Source: Rahnella sp. AA (GTDB lineage Bacteria > Pseudomonadota > Gammaproteobacteria > Enterobacterales > Enterobacteriaceae). Taken from it: a stretch of 64,000 bases of DNA. The DNA is taken from the NCBI RefSeq assembly GCF_002834385.1, contig NZ_PITQ01000015.1, positions 1 through 64,000 on the forward strand, given 5' to 3'. A model generated the notes under the pieces. It was not told the origin of the DNA, did no database searches, and saw only the letters and a program-made list of their open reading frames with translations. Within the stretch, counting starts at the first letter, position 1. Each line of letters starts with the position of its first letter. Made by a program: the position numbers and the translations under genes. Below, in pieces: positions 1 to 8,870 of the stretch.

Positions 1-549
1 CCAATATCCGCACCTGACGAACGTAAACCAAAATCGCCGTCATCTCGTGTTCCGATGATAGTTGCCGCACTGCTGGTGTTGTTGATTGTCGCGGGAGCCC
101 TGTGGTGGTTTTTAGGGCGAGGGACCGCTGCCAATATGCCTGCGACAGCAGATAAACAACCTGAAGCCCCGGCAGCAGCGGCTCCACCGGCAACACCGGC
201 AGCCAGCGAATGTTCGCCCGCCAGCCTCAGCAGCCAGAGCGAGCTCGATTTCGTACAAAATTGCGTGCAGCAAAAACTCGACAGCGACAAGCTGCTGGCC
301 ATCATTCAGGCGGCTAAAGATGCAAAAAAATGCGGTGTGGCACAGCGTCTTTACGCCAACCGGGCACAGGGCGGTGACAGTAAAGTAGCGCTCGCGTACG
401 CAAGTGAATACGACCCTAAAGATCATAAGCCCAACGACTGTTTCAAAGAGGCGGACCCTGACACGGCGGCTTACTGGTATGAAACGGTACTCCAGACTGA
501 ACCGGATAACCAAAAGGCCAAACAACGTCTTGAGGAGCTGCGGAAATGA
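1..549 (+). CDS. C-terminal part of a membrane-anchored protein, probably the kinase half of a split PpkA-type T6SS Ser/Thr kinase (5' end outside window)
   Basis: The frame is open from base 1, so the gene starts upstream. A basic, proline/serine-rich stretch is followed by one strong membrane segment (bases 55-115), an Ala/Pro-rich linker and a C-terminal helical region with Sel1/TPR-like pattern (Ala-x-Tyr spacing, WYETVLQ). Cytosolic kinase, one membrane span and a periplasmic tail is the plan of PpkA, the kinase of the T6SS threonine-phosphorylation pathway; here the vWA part that PpkA normally carries is encoded by the next gene, which overlaps by 4 bases (ATGA). The kinase domain itself is not visible, so this identity is inference from context. 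It could also be another membrane component of the same operon. Confidence 0.6.
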   Translation, partial: PISAPDERKPKSPSSRVPMIVAALLVLLIVAGALWWFLGRGTAANMPATADKQPEAPAAAAPPATPAASECSPASLSSQSELDFVQNCVQQKLDSDKLLAIIQAAKDAKKCGVAQRLYANRAQGGDSKVALAYASEYDPKDHKPNDCFKEADPDTAAYWYETVLQTEPDNQKAKQRLEELRK

Positions 550-2507
550 TGAATATGTCTGTTTTACGGCGGGTTCTGCCTTTGTGTGGCCTGCTTCTTG
601 GAAGCCACGTTTTTGCAGCGGATGGCGACAAACCGCTGCTGCAGGACGGGAAAAAAACCTTATATCAGCGGGTGCTCACGACCCCCGGCTGCAAGCTGGG
701 TAAAACTGCCGGCGATGACAAAGGTGAATTACAACCGGCCTTTAGCAGCCTGTACGTTTATCAAAAAACCGATGCCAATGGCGAAAGTTGGGTCAAAGTT
801 GGCCCGGACAGCTACGGGAAAACGATCGGCTGGTTGCCGAAATCGTGCACGGTTGACTGGAAAATGCAGCTGACGCTGGCCTTTACTAACCCCGCTAACC
901 GCGATCGTCTGCTGTTTTTCAAAGAGAAAAAAAGCCTGGACGATATTTTCTCAGCCCCCGATCCGGTATCTCTGGTGGCGCCGCTGCGCGCGAAGTTAAA
1001 ACGTGACGGCCACGCAGAGGGTGTGCTGGCTCAGGAGCCGGAATACTTTGTTGATCTGCAAAAGCAGTTTTATCTTTTGCCTATTTTGAGCGGTGAAGAG
1101 GTCATGACCGAAAACGGGTTCTATACCCGTTTACTGAACGTAGCCTCCGTGAGCAAGCCCGATCCCAACGCCAAAGAGGGAGACAGCGTTAACCAGCTTA
1201 AAGGATTTAATGCATCCGTTGTCTTCGTCATTGACTCCACGCTTTCAATGGGCCCGTACATTGAGCGCACCAAAGAAGCGGTGAACAAGATCTACGACAA
1301 GATCAAACAAGAGAACCTCCAGGGACAGGTTAAATTTGGGCTGGTTTCGTACCGGTCAAACAACAAAGTGGTGCCGGGCCTCGAATACCGGACAAAGATC
1401 TATGCCGATCCCAATCAGGTAAAAGATGGCGAGGACTTTCTGAAGAAGGTCGCCGACCTGAAAGAGGCCAAAGTCTCCAGCTCCTTATACGACGAAGATA
1501 CTTACTCCGGCGTGCTGTCTGCTATTGACGACATTGACTGGAGCCCGTTCGGTGCACGTTACATGGTGTTAATCACCGACGCCGGGGCAATTGACGGGAG
1601 CAGCAAACTGTCAGGAACAGGCATGGATGCTAAACAGCTGAGGCTGGAAGCCGGCAACCGGGGGATCGCCATCTATACCCTGCATCTGAAAACGCCAAGC
1701 GGCAAAGATGACCATGCTAAAGCCGAAGCTCAGTACCGGGATCTCTCCAACTTTGACAGTACGCAATCCAACCTTTACCAGGCCGTGGATGCGGGTGATC
1801 TGAAAACGTTTGGTCAGCAGGTTGATACGCTTGCCGCAGCCATTACCGAACAGGTTAAATCCGCTTATATGGGCGAGCCTGCCATCGGAAGCGCACTCTA
1901 TTCCAAAGATGAGGGTAAGAAGCTGACGCCGGAGCAGAAGTTGCTTCAGGATACGGCGCTGATTGGTCATGCTATGCAGCTGGCATACCTGGGTAAAAAG
2001 AATGATACCCGGGCACCGCTGGTGTTTAAGGCCTGGATCAGCGACCGCGACCTGATTAAGCAAAACATTCCCACCACCGACGTCCGCGTGCTGCTGACTA
2101 AAGGACAACTGAGCGACCTGAGCGATGCGGTGAGCCAGATCCTGCAAGCCGCTAATGAAGGCATGATCTCCCCCGCAAAAATGTTTGAACGGCTGCGTAC
2201 CGTCGCGGCAACGATGGGTGCCGATCCCAATCAGCTCAAACAACAGGAAAATGCCAAAATTAATGACCTCGGCGTGTTAGGGGAATATCTCGCTGACCTG
2301 CCCTACCGCAGCGACGTCCTGAATCTTGATGAAGAGACCTGGAAAAGCTGGGATGGTTTATCGCAGGAGAAATTCATCCGCACCCTGTCTGCGAAGCTGC
2401 GCCATTACCAGAAATACAATGCTGATGTTGATCGCTGGGTTGAACTCGCAAAAGGCAGCGATCCGCGCGATCGCGTCTATCCGATCCCGCTGGAAATGAT
2501 GCCCTGA
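546..2507 (+). CDS. Periplasmic von Willebrand factor A domain protein (PpkA vWA-half type, T6SS-associated)
   Basis: 653 residues. The N-terminus has a signal peptide (hydrophobic run, cleavage near HVFA-AD at about residue 24), so the protein is exported. Residues about 60-120 look like an SH3b-type module (WVKVGP, GWLP). A vWA domain follows, with MIDAS-type motif DSTLS at residues 230-234 and a typical second segment (YMVLITDAGA). The rest is helical. In PpkA of P. aeruginosa a periplasmic vWA domain is fused to the membrane kinase; here it is a separate exported protein directly coupled to the preceding membrane-protein gene (4-base overlap) and to the ABC gene behind (TGATG overlap). 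Likely role: periplasmic sensing in the T6SS threonine-phosphorylation pathway. Domain call is firm, pathway assignment is from context. Confidence 0.75.
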   Translation: MMNMSVLRRVLPLCGLLLGSHVFAADGDKPLLQDGKKTLYQRVLTTPGCKLGKTAGDDKGELQPAFSSLYVYQKTDANGESWVKVGPDSYGKTIGWLPKSCTVDWKMQLTLAFTNPANRDRLLFFKEKKSLDDIFSAPDPVSLVAPLRAKLKRDGHAEGVLAQEPEYFVDLQKQFYLLPILSGEEVMTENGFYTRLLNVASVSKPDPNAKEGDSVNQLKGFNASVVFVIDSTLSMGPYIERTKEAVNKIYDKIKQENLQGQVKFGLVSYRSNNKVVPGLEYRTKIYADPNQVKDGEDFLKKVADLKEAKVSSSLYDEDTYSGVLSAIDDIDWSPFGARYMVLITDAGAIDGSSKLSGTGMDAKQLRLEAGNRGIAIYTLHLKTPSGKDDHAKAEAQYRDLSNFDSTQSNLYQAVDAGDLKTFGQQVDTLAAAITEQVKSAYMGEPAIGSALYSKDEGKKLTPEQKLLQDTALIGHAMQLAYLGKKNDTRAPLVFKAWISDRDLIKQNIPTTDVRVLLTKGQLSDLSDAVSQILQAANEGMISPAKMFERLRTVAATMGADPNQLKQQENAKINDLGVLGEYLADLPYRSDVLNLDEETWKSWDGLSQEKFIRTLSAKLRHYQKYNADVDRWVELAKGSDPRDRVYPIPLEMMP

Positions 2508-3220
2508 TGCTGCACATTGAAGATCTGTGTGTGGTACGCGGCGAAGGAGATCTGGCTCACCGTGTTTACCTGCCGCAGCTTGAGCTGCGACCAGGCCAGG
2601 TAATGGCGGTGACCGGCGAAAGTGGCTGCGGTAAAAGCACGCTGCTCGAGGCCATCGGCCTGTTGTTACGCCCCGACAGCGTAGGCCGCTTCGATCTGAG
2701 CGGGGCAAATCAGCAGCGTGATGTCGCGGCATTGCTCAGCACTCATCAGCAAGCACAACTGGCAGACATTCGCGCACGCCACCTCGGATTTGTGCTGCAA
2801 AATGGCGGCCTTCTGCCCTACCTGACAGTGCAGGACAATATACGGTTGCCCTGTCAGTTACTCGCAATGATCCCCGACAAAACTCTGCTGGCCAGGATAA
2901 CCGATACCCTGAAACTCGGGCCACTGTTGTCTAAATACCCGGCACAGTTATCGTTTGGTGAAAGGCAAAGAACCGCATTCGCCCGCGCTATCTTGCACCG
3001 TCCTGCCCTGGTGCTGGCCGACGAACCCACCGCAGCGCTTGACCCCCACAATGCCCGGCAGCTGTTTAGCCTGTTCATTGATCTGGTTCGCCAGGAGGGG
3101 ATGATGGCGCTGGTCGTTTGCCACGACTGGCCACTGGTGCAGCGTTTCAATTTACCTTGCCTTGTTGCCCGCCCCGATGAACAAGGGCAAGATCAAAGAG
3201 GAACCTGTTTTGTCCCGTAA
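2507..3220 (+). CDS. tagT: ABC transporter ATP-binding protein, TagT/LolD type
   Basis: 237 residues. Walker A GESGCGKST at residues 37-45, signature LSFGERQR, Walker B LVLADEPTA and a His switch in VVCHD are all present, so the ATPase should be active. It belongs to the LolD/MacB-like group that pairs with FtsX-type permeases. It is translationally coupled to the vWA gene (1-base overlap) and its 3' end overlaps the permease gene. The order vWA - ATPase - permease - SUMF1 protein matches the TagT-TagS-TagR module that works upstream of the T6SS kinase PpkA. The symbol is assigned by this context. Confidence 0.75.
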   Translation: MLHIEDLCVVRGEGDLAHRVYLPQLELRPGQVMAVTGESGCGKSTLLEAIGLLLRPDSVGRFDLSGANQQRDVAALLSTHQQAQLADIRARHLGFVLQNGGLLPYLTVQDNIRLPCQLLAMIPDKTLLARITDTLKLGPLLSKYPAQLSFGERQRTAFARAILHRPALVLADEPTAALDPHNARQLFSLFIDLVRQEGMMALVVCHDWPLVQRFNLPCLVARPDEQGQDQRGTCFVP

Positions 3221-4424
3221 CCGAATCCTGCTGCTTGGCCGTCTGGCGCTACAAGATCTGTGGCACGACCGCATTATCTCTTTTTGCATCATATCCTCGC
3301 TGGTTGCGGTGATTGCTCCGCTTCTGCTCCTCTTTGGTTTGCGTTTTGGAATTGTCAGCCAGTTGCAGGATGATCTGGCAAAAGATCCCCGCAACCTTGA
3401 AATCCGCATGCTCAGCAGCGGGAGTTATGACCAGGGCTGGATAACGCAGTTGCGCCAGCGGCCCGATGTCGGATTTGCTATCGGCCAGACACGTTCACTT
3501 AACACCCTTGCCGACCTTCAGACGGACAGCAGCCATTTCATCGAAAATGCCGAGGTTATTCCTACCGGTGCAGGCGATCCCCTGTTGGGCAGCCTTGAGC
3601 TTCTCAACGACAATGACGTCGTTTTAACACAAGAAGCCGCACGCAAACTGGCGGTCAACGTCGGTGACACGGTGGTCTTACGCGTCAACCGCCAGCTTGA
3701 AGAACGTCGGGAATGGGGGCGAAAGAGCCTGACGGTGGCAGGGATTTTACCGGCGACTTATTTTAACCGCACAGCCCTGTTTACCCGCCCGGAACTGCTC
3801 ATGATGCTTGAACATTTCAGAGACGGCTTCGCTATCCCCGACCTTGGCATTAACACCGGCGATCCGTTTACTCATAAACCGCCGTTGTATGCCCGTGCGC
3901 GACTGTATGCCAAAGACATTGATCACGTCGCCAGCCTTGAGCGCGATTTGCGGTCACAACGTATCGAAACCACCAGCCGTCTGGCTGATATAGAGAATGT
4001 GAAAAGCATTAACCGGGTGCTGGGTGTCATTTTTAATACTATCGCCGCAACGGCACTTATCGGTTGTATTGCCTCTCTCATCGGTTCTTTTATCGCTAAC
4101 GTTGATCGCAAACGTAAACACATTGCCGTATTGCGGCTTCTCGGCTTTACCGGCCCGGCCGTCGGGATGTACGTGATGTTGCAAGGCTGCCTGCTCAGCC
4201 TGCTGGCCTATGCTGGCGGCTATGGCATCTATCTCATTGCCAGCCAGGTCTTTAACCGGGCGCTATCCGGCAGCCAGCCGACCGGAGAAATGCTGTGCAA
4301 AATTACACCCGCACACAGTGTATTCGCGATGCTCCTGACGGCAGTCGTCGCGCTCCTGGTGGCCAGCATCGGGGCACGGCGCGCTATTAATATTGAACCC
4401 GCGCAGAGCCTGCGTGAGGTGTGA
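3177..4424 (+). CDS. tagS: FtsX/MacB-type ABC permease, TagS type
   Basis: About 415 residues. One N-terminal membrane segment (IISSLVAVIAPLLLLFGL), a large periplasmic domain of about 230 residues, then three C-terminal membrane segments: the FtsX/MacB plan. It partners the preceding ATPase; this group does not import nutrients but transmits force or lipoprotein-sorting signals across the inner membrane. TagS with TagT acts upstream of PpkA in T6SS control. I chose the ATG at 3177; an earlier in-frame start at 3162 and a TTG near 3210 behind an AGAGG sequence are possible. The overlap with the ATPase gene suggests coupled translation. Confidence 0.7.
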   Translation: MNKGKIKEEPVLSRNRILLLGRLALQDLWHDRIISFCIISSLVAVIAPLLLLFGLRFGIVSQLQDDLAKDPRNLEIRMLSSGSYDQGWITQLRQRPDVGFAIGQTRSLNTLADLQTDSSHFIENAEVIPTGAGDPLLGSLELLNDNDVVLTQEAARKLAVNVGDTVVLRVNRQLEERREWGRKSLTVAGILPATYFNRTALFTRPELLMMLEHFRDGFAIPDLGINTGDPFTHKPPLYARARLYAKDIDHVASLERDLRSQRIETTSRLADIENVKSINRVLGVIFNTIAATALIGCIASLIGSFIANVDRKRKHIAVLRLLGFTGPAVGMYVMLQGCLLSLLAYAGGYGIYLIASQVFNRALSGSQPTGEMLCKITPAHSVFAMLLTAVVALLVASIGARRAINIEPAQSLREV

Positions 4425-4473
4425 CCGTTCTCACCTCCTTTCCAATTCAACTGATGATTAGCGGAGATTGTTC

Positions 4474-6039
4474 GTGACATTGACTCTTTCACCTCTGCGA
4501 TACGGGTTAGTTCTCGGCCTGCTCGCCACTGTATCGCCCGTTCTGGCTGCCCCCTGGGCTGGCAGTACTTATAATCCCAAACCAGACAGCGAAGATGTTG
4601 TCCTGCCTATGCCTTGTGAAGGTTCGATGGTCTTTCGTCGGATCGAGATCCCTATGGCTGGCCCTCTTGACGATCTGCCTATTACGCTGGGACAAGATGG
4701 AGGGGACTGGGGGGTCATTGAACACAGCCACCCGGCTTTTATCGCCGGCAGCTTTGCTGATGACAAAAAGGGAAAAGGCCGTTATTACCTGATGGCCAAA
4801 TACGAGCTGACTTCCCTGCAATATAACGCGCTAAGGGGAGAATGCTCCCCTCCCTCACGCATCCTCAACATCGCAGCGACCGGGATGAGCTGGTTTGATG
4901 CCGTCACCGCGGCCGACAAATATAACCAGTGGCTACGCACCAATGCCATCGACAAGCTGCCGAAAGAAGATGGAAGCCTGGGTTTTTTACGGTTACCGAC
5001 CGAAGTCGAATGGGAATTTGCCGCCCGTGGTGGTTTAAAAGTAAACAGTGCCGAGTTTCGGGATGTGCATTACCCGATGGATGATATTAAAAACTATGAG
5101 TGGTTTTCTGGTTCACAATCGTCCAATGGCAAAGCGCAGGTCATTGGCCTTCTCAGCCCTAATCCCCTCGGCCTTTATGACATGTTGGGCAATGTTTCAG
5201 AGATGATGTTTACGCCCTTTTATCTCAACAAGCTGAACCGGCTGCATGGTCAGGCCGGGGGCTTCGTCATACGCGGTGGCAGCTTCCAGTCTGACCAGTC
5301 GGAGATCCGTAGTGCTGCCCGCAAAGAAGTGAGCTACTACGACGATGCAACACCCTACACCAGCAAAAGTACGGGCCTGCGCCTTGTGTTAGTCGCGCCG
5401 GCGATTACCTCCAAGGAAAAAGTTAAATTACTCGAAAAAAGCTGGGAAACACTGGGGGCTGAAAACCCGAATACCGAAAAGAAAAATGACGACACCAAAG
5501 ATACCGCCAAAGAGCTGAGCAGCCTCGCCTCGGGTGTTGACGACGCGGCGCTGAAACAAAAACTGAAGGATTTGGAAAATCAGCTCCGCGCCAGCAATCA
5601 AAAACAACAAGAAGAGCGTGCACAGTCTATCCGTGCCAGCCTGAATTTAGGTTCTTTCCTGTGCACCAAATTGCAGGATGACGGACGCTTTCTCGATTTC
5701 TTAAATCACAACTACGAGCTGTTGTGTAAAGACAAAGACGCAGGCGATACCAATTGCGCTAACCGCAAATCAAAACTGGGTGAACAAACAGAAAGACTTC
5801 AGCAACTTACGGGTTACTACGCAAGCAGCCTGGTTGATTCAGCGACGCTGTATGGGCAGGAAGGGCTTAAACCTGAGGTCTCTGTCTTCGATCAAATGCT
5901 CACACTCAACAAGCGCCTTTCCGGCCTCAGACCGTTCCTGGCTGCACACTGGCAGAATCAGCAGAAGTATTTAGAAAACGGCAAGATTGATACAGCAGGC
6001 TGGCTGGAAAGCTGCAAGCAGACAACAGGGAATAATTAA
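4474..6039 (+). CDS. tagR: Exported SUMF1/formylglycine-generating-enzyme-like domain protein, TagR type
   Basis: 521 residues from the GTG at 4474, chosen because GCGGAG (4461-4466) lies 7 bases upstream; the TTG at 4468 is too close. A signal peptide ends near PVLAAPW. Residues about 40-310 form a SUMF1 (FGE-like) fold: WFDAVTAADKYNQWL, RLPTEVEWEFAARGG, YDMLGNVSEM, IRGGSF and TGLRLVL are the family landmarks. The C-terminal 200 residues are mostly helical with coiled-coil character. TagR of P. aeruginosa is a periplasmic SUMF1 protein that stimulates PpkA; no enzymatic role is implied, and the catalytic Cys pair of true formylglycine enzymes is not evident. Last recognisable member of the T6SS signalling block. 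Confidence 0.72.
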   Translation: MTLTLSPLRYGLVLGLLATVSPVLAAPWAGSTYNPKPDSEDVVLPMPCEGSMVFRRIEIPMAGPLDDLPITLGQDGGDWGVIEHSHPAFIAGSFADDKKGKGRYYLMAKYELTSLQYNALRGECSPPSRILNIAATGMSWFDAVTAADKYNQWLRTNAIDKLPKEDGSLGFLRLPTEVEWEFAARGGLKVNSAEFRDVHYPMDDIKNYEWFSGSQSSNGKAQVIGLLSPNPLGLYDMLGNVSEMMFTPFYLNKLNRLHGQAGGFVIRGGSFQSDQSEIRSAARKEVSYYDDATPYTSKSTGLRLVLVAPAITSKEKVKLLEKSWETLGAENPNTEKKNDDTKDTAKELSSLASGVDDAALKQKLKDLENQLRASNQKQQEERAQSIRASLNLGSFLCTKLQDDGRFLDFLNHNYELLCKDKDAGDTNCANRKSKLGEQTERLQQLTGYYASSLVDSATLYGQEGLKPEVSVFDQMLTLNKRLSGLRPFLAAHWQNQQKYLENGKIDTAGWLESCKQTTGNN

Positions 6040-6076
6040 TCCTCTTATTCAAAAACCATTCTGAGGCACAGACTTT

Positions 6077-6529
6077 ATGAAACGGATAGCAAACATATTC
6101 TGGGTAATTTTGCTGTTGGGGTTGGGCTGGAGTATGCCCGGTAAAGCCGACGGGAATCGCTACATAAGCATTCGCAATACTGACAGCATGTGGACGCAGG
6201 GGGTTTGCTCCCTGATGTTCAGGCTGGATAACGGCGGTGAGGGAGAATTCAGTCATCTTTCTATCACTTTACAACTCAGTGACAAAGAAGGTCACTCCCT
6301 GAGCGAAGGGGTATTGACTGTTCCGCCATTTGGAGACAGCGACGCCAGCCGTTCCGTCGACGCCGCAACCGAGTTCAGCTGCGATGCAGTTGAAAAAGCC
6401 AGCGCCATAACCATTACTCAGGTAATCGAATCGCGTGACAACAATACATCGGTCAGGCTGCCGGTATCTATATTTGACCCGCAAATCTATCAGCCATTAA
6501 AAATGGTCATCAGCCATAACCCTGCATAA
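6077..6529 (+). CDS. Small exported protein of unknown function
   Basis: 150 residues with a clear signal peptide (MKRIANIFWVILLLGLGWS, cleavage after PGKA-DG). The mature part is about 125 residues, beta-rich in appearance, with two cysteines (VCSLMF and FSCDAV) that could form a disulfide. It sits 37 bases after the tagR-like gene, with GAGGCA in front of the ATG, so it is probably the last gene of the T6SS signalling operon; a hairpin follows. I do not recognise the family. An Ig-like periplasmic fold is possible from the strand-like sequence, but that is a guess. Confidence 0.6.
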   Translation: MKRIANIFWVILLLGLGWSMPGKADGNRYISIRNTDSMWTQGVCSLMFRLDNGGEGEFSHLSITLQLSDKEGHSLSEGVLTVPPFGDSDASRSVDAATEFSCDAVEKASAITITQVIESRDNNTSVRLPVSIFDPQIYQPLKMVISHNPA

Positions 6530-6552
6530 GATTTATTAAAATCGGTATCGCG

Positions 6553-6578
6553 CCTGCCGGACATTTTTATCCGGCAGG
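6553..6578 (+). terminator. Hairpin after the T6SS signalling operon
   Basis: A perfect 9-base inverted repeat (cctgccgga / tccggcagg) with an 8-base loop sits 24 bases after the stop codon of the small exported protein. There is no long T run behind it on the plus strand, so it is a likely but not classical terminator. Confidence 0.5.
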
Positions 6579-6833
6579 CAGTGATCTCACGCCCAACCCT
6601 TAGTGACTGAATTATCAATTATATTAACAAGATGTGCTATTGAGAGTGTTTTTTATTTGCATCAAATGCGGATATATACTAGAAATTATGAAACACTATT
6701 TTATGTCAGCAATAAAACAAGCTTGTTATAAGAGGTAGTGCAAGAATGCTGAGTTATACTATTCTGGCGATCTTATTTATTTCTGATGAAATAAATAACC
6801 CTTGTATTGAATGCTTACCGCGTTGTCACTGAC
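6579..6833. other. AT-rich intergenic region before the FHA gene
   Basis: With the hairpin region this makes about 300 bases without a convincing gene. It is much more AT-rich than the T6SS block and probably holds the promoter of the FHA/kinase pair. No clear -35/-10 pair or operator could be singled out. Confidence 0.35.
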
Positions 6834-7892
6834 ATGGATAATTTCGACTGGAAACTATCAGCAAATTCTATTTCTTCCGAACTCTCTCAGCACGTATATT
6901 CCCGTTTCCCCGCTGATTCAGAGGGAGGGGGGGTTAATGGTGGCTTAATAAAATCATCGGGTGGAGGATATATTTGCCTTCGCCATTACCATACGTTTGG
7001 CCGCTCAATGAACTGTCACGCAATATTTTCCACATCCGATATTTCCCGCATACATATGGCAATATTTTGGAAGGGGAATAACTGGTATATTAGAGATAAA
7101 AGTAAAAATGGAGTATGGGTTAATAACCAGCGAGTTATTAAAAATGAGCCCTGCTTATTGGAAGAATCAGATACCATTATGTTATCTTCAATAACAGGCG
7201 AAACGCTCACCCTTATCAGTGCCAGAAAACCCTGTGATACAATGGTAAGTGTTAACCCTCAATGCCCGCCACTTTATTTAAAAAAACCCATTACGATAAT
7301 TTCAGATAGCTGTTTTTTATTATATGACGGCAGTAACTGGAGTTTGCATACGTCAGAAGATAAGGAGGCCTATCGCGAGATACTCAATGGCGAAGTGATC
7401 TCACTCGTTGGTGAACATTACTATCTGCAATCCGCCCAGGAAGAATTTGATACATTACAAAATCATCCCATAGCACGTTCAGTGGACGATCTGGTCTTTT
7501 ACTTTGAGGTATCTGAAGATGAAGAGGATATCAGGTTGAAAATCGCAGATTCAGAGCAGTCCTCGGTCATCAAAGGAGAGCGTCTTCAGAACCAATTGTT
7601 CTTATTGCTCTGTCTCGCAAGAAAATCCATCGCGGATTGTTTACGGGGATACGCCCAAAACAATCGCGGTTGGTATGACCTGAATGAGCTATCAAAAGCA
7701 TTGGGAATAAAGCCGGATAATACCCGCATTCGCGTGCACCGGCTTCGGCACAGGCTGGGTGATGTTATTGATTTTAATGATATAGATGCCTGCCAGATAT
7801 TACAGTTACAAGACGGCGCTGTGCGTATTAATTCATCTAAACTGATCATTGTTAAGGGGGGCAAGCCAGAGACCGGTTCAGGCTGCTCTTGA
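6834..7892 (+). CDS. FHA domain protein with C-terminal winged-helix-like DNA-binding region
   Basis: About 352 residues from ATG 6834; a TTG at 6807 is possible, and neither has a good ribosome-binding site. Residues about 40-115 are an FHA (phosphothreonine-binding) domain: FGRS with Arg57, SRIH, then NGVWVN with Asn92, the residues that normally contact phosphothreonine. The C-terminal 90 residues (GWYDLNELSKALGI, TRIRVHRLRHRLGDVI) resemble a winged-helix output domain of OmpR type. No membrane segment or signal peptide. The Ser/Thr kinase gene starts 6 bases downstream, so the pair probably forms a phospho-controlled regulator. Whether it controls the T6SS block behind or the peptide cluster ahead cannot be told from sequence. 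Confidence 0.7.
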   Translation: MDNFDWKLSANSISSELSQHVYSRFPADSEGGGVNGGLIKSSGGGYICLRHYHTFGRSMNCHAIFSTSDISRIHMAIFWKGNNWYIRDKSKNGVWVNNQRVIKNEPCLLEESDTIMLSSITGETLTLISARKPCDTMVSVNPQCPPLYLKKPITIISDSCFLLYDGSNWSLHTSEDKEAYREILNGEVISLVGEHYYLQSAQEEFDTLQNHPIARSVDDLVFYFEVSEDEEDIRLKIADSEQSSVIKGERLQNQLFLLLCLARKSIADCLRGYAQNNRGWYDLNELSKALGIKPDNTRIRVHRLRHRLGDVIDFNDIDACQILQLQDGAVRINSSKLIIVKGGKPETGSGCS

Positions 7893-7898
7893 CGAATA

Positions 7899-8870
7899 AT
7901 GGAAAACTTGCAAAAAATTAAAAGACTCCTGAATGAAAAATCCTTTTCAGGAAAGTACGAACTTTTAAATCAAATAAAAGAGGGTCTTTTTAGCACCGTA
8001 TTTAAAGCAAAAGATAAAATAAGTCATCAGGATGTAGTGATTAAGTCTCTGCATTTCTCCCCTGACCTCGATAAAGTAGAAAAGCTGACAAGGATCGCAA
8101 GCTTTGAACAAGAGTGTCAAATTACTTCGAGGCTATCCCACCCCAACATTATACGATTCCTGAGTAGAAATGACATTTCCGGCGACAGCCCGTTTGTCAT
8201 ATTTGAATATGTTAACGGCATATCACTGGACGAACACCTGAAACTATATGGCGCATTAGGTGCTGAAGCAGCAATTACTATCATGTCTCAAATCATGGAT
8301 GCCATACGCTATATTCACAGCTGCGGGATTATCCACTGTGACATTAAACCATCCAATATCATCCTGAGCGAAAGAGCAGGAAAACCTCACGCTGTTCTAT
8401 TGGATTTTGGCATCAGCATCTTATCCCCTGCTCTGTGCAGAAAGGAATTTCATCATCGGCCTGCTTTATCTCAGGCACGATCCGGCACGCCAGGTTATTG
8501 TTCACCAGAGCAATTACGGGGTGAAAATGTCACATACCGAAGCGATTTTTACATGTGGGGATTAGTATTTCTCGAATGTTTAACCGGAGTGCCTGCTATT
8601 TCAGGATCAACACTGGGACAACTTTATTACCAGAGCCTCAGCACAGCTCCCGTATCCATTCCGGCTGCACTTTTAGCACATCCTCTGGGTTATCTTCTGC
8701 ATAAAGTACTCCGGAAGGAACCCTCAGAACGCACGTCCGATGCTGCCAGGCTCCTTAATGATCTGGGACAGATAGCTATTGACGATCTTGCGGGAGACCT
8801 CCCTCTCAAAATACAGCCACATGAGGAGAAACCGACAATCGATTTGTATCAAATCAAACAGGGAAAATGA
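7899..8870 (+). CDS. Soluble Hanks-type Ser/Thr protein kinase
   Basis: 323 residues with one kinase domain and a short tail. Key residues are present: a glycine-loop variant (IKEGLFSTVFKA), Lys49 in VVIKSL, the catalytic loop HCDIKPSN with Asp148 and Asn153, Asp169 in DFGIS, and GTPGYCSPEQL as the activation/P+1 segment. There is no membrane span and no sensor domain, unlike PknB or PpkA, so it is cytosolic. It lies 6 bases behind the FHA/winged-helix gene, its most likely substrate or partner. It is a protein kinase and differs from the APH-like kinase at 10497, which has small-molecule kinase motifs. Confidence 0.85.
   Translation: MENLQKIKRLLNEKSFSGKYELLNQIKEGLFSTVFKAKDKISHQDVVIKSLHFSPDLDKVEKLTRIASFEQECQITSRLSHPNIIRFLSRNDISGDSPFVIFEYVNGISLDEHLKLYGALGAEAAITIMSQIMDAIRYIHSCGIIHCDIKPSNIILSERAGKPHAVLLDFGISILSPALCRKEFHHRPALSQARSGTPGYCSPEQLRGENVTYRSDFYMWGLVFLECLTGVPAISGSTLGQLYYQSLSTAPVSIPAALLAHPLGYLLHKVLRKEPSERTSDAARLLNDLGQIAIDDLAGDLPLKIQPHEEKPTIDLYQIKQGK

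Noticed and set aside
6746..6832. Small open frame of 28 codons in front of the FHA gene.
   Set aside because: GAGG lies upstream, but there is no recognisable product; too short to support.
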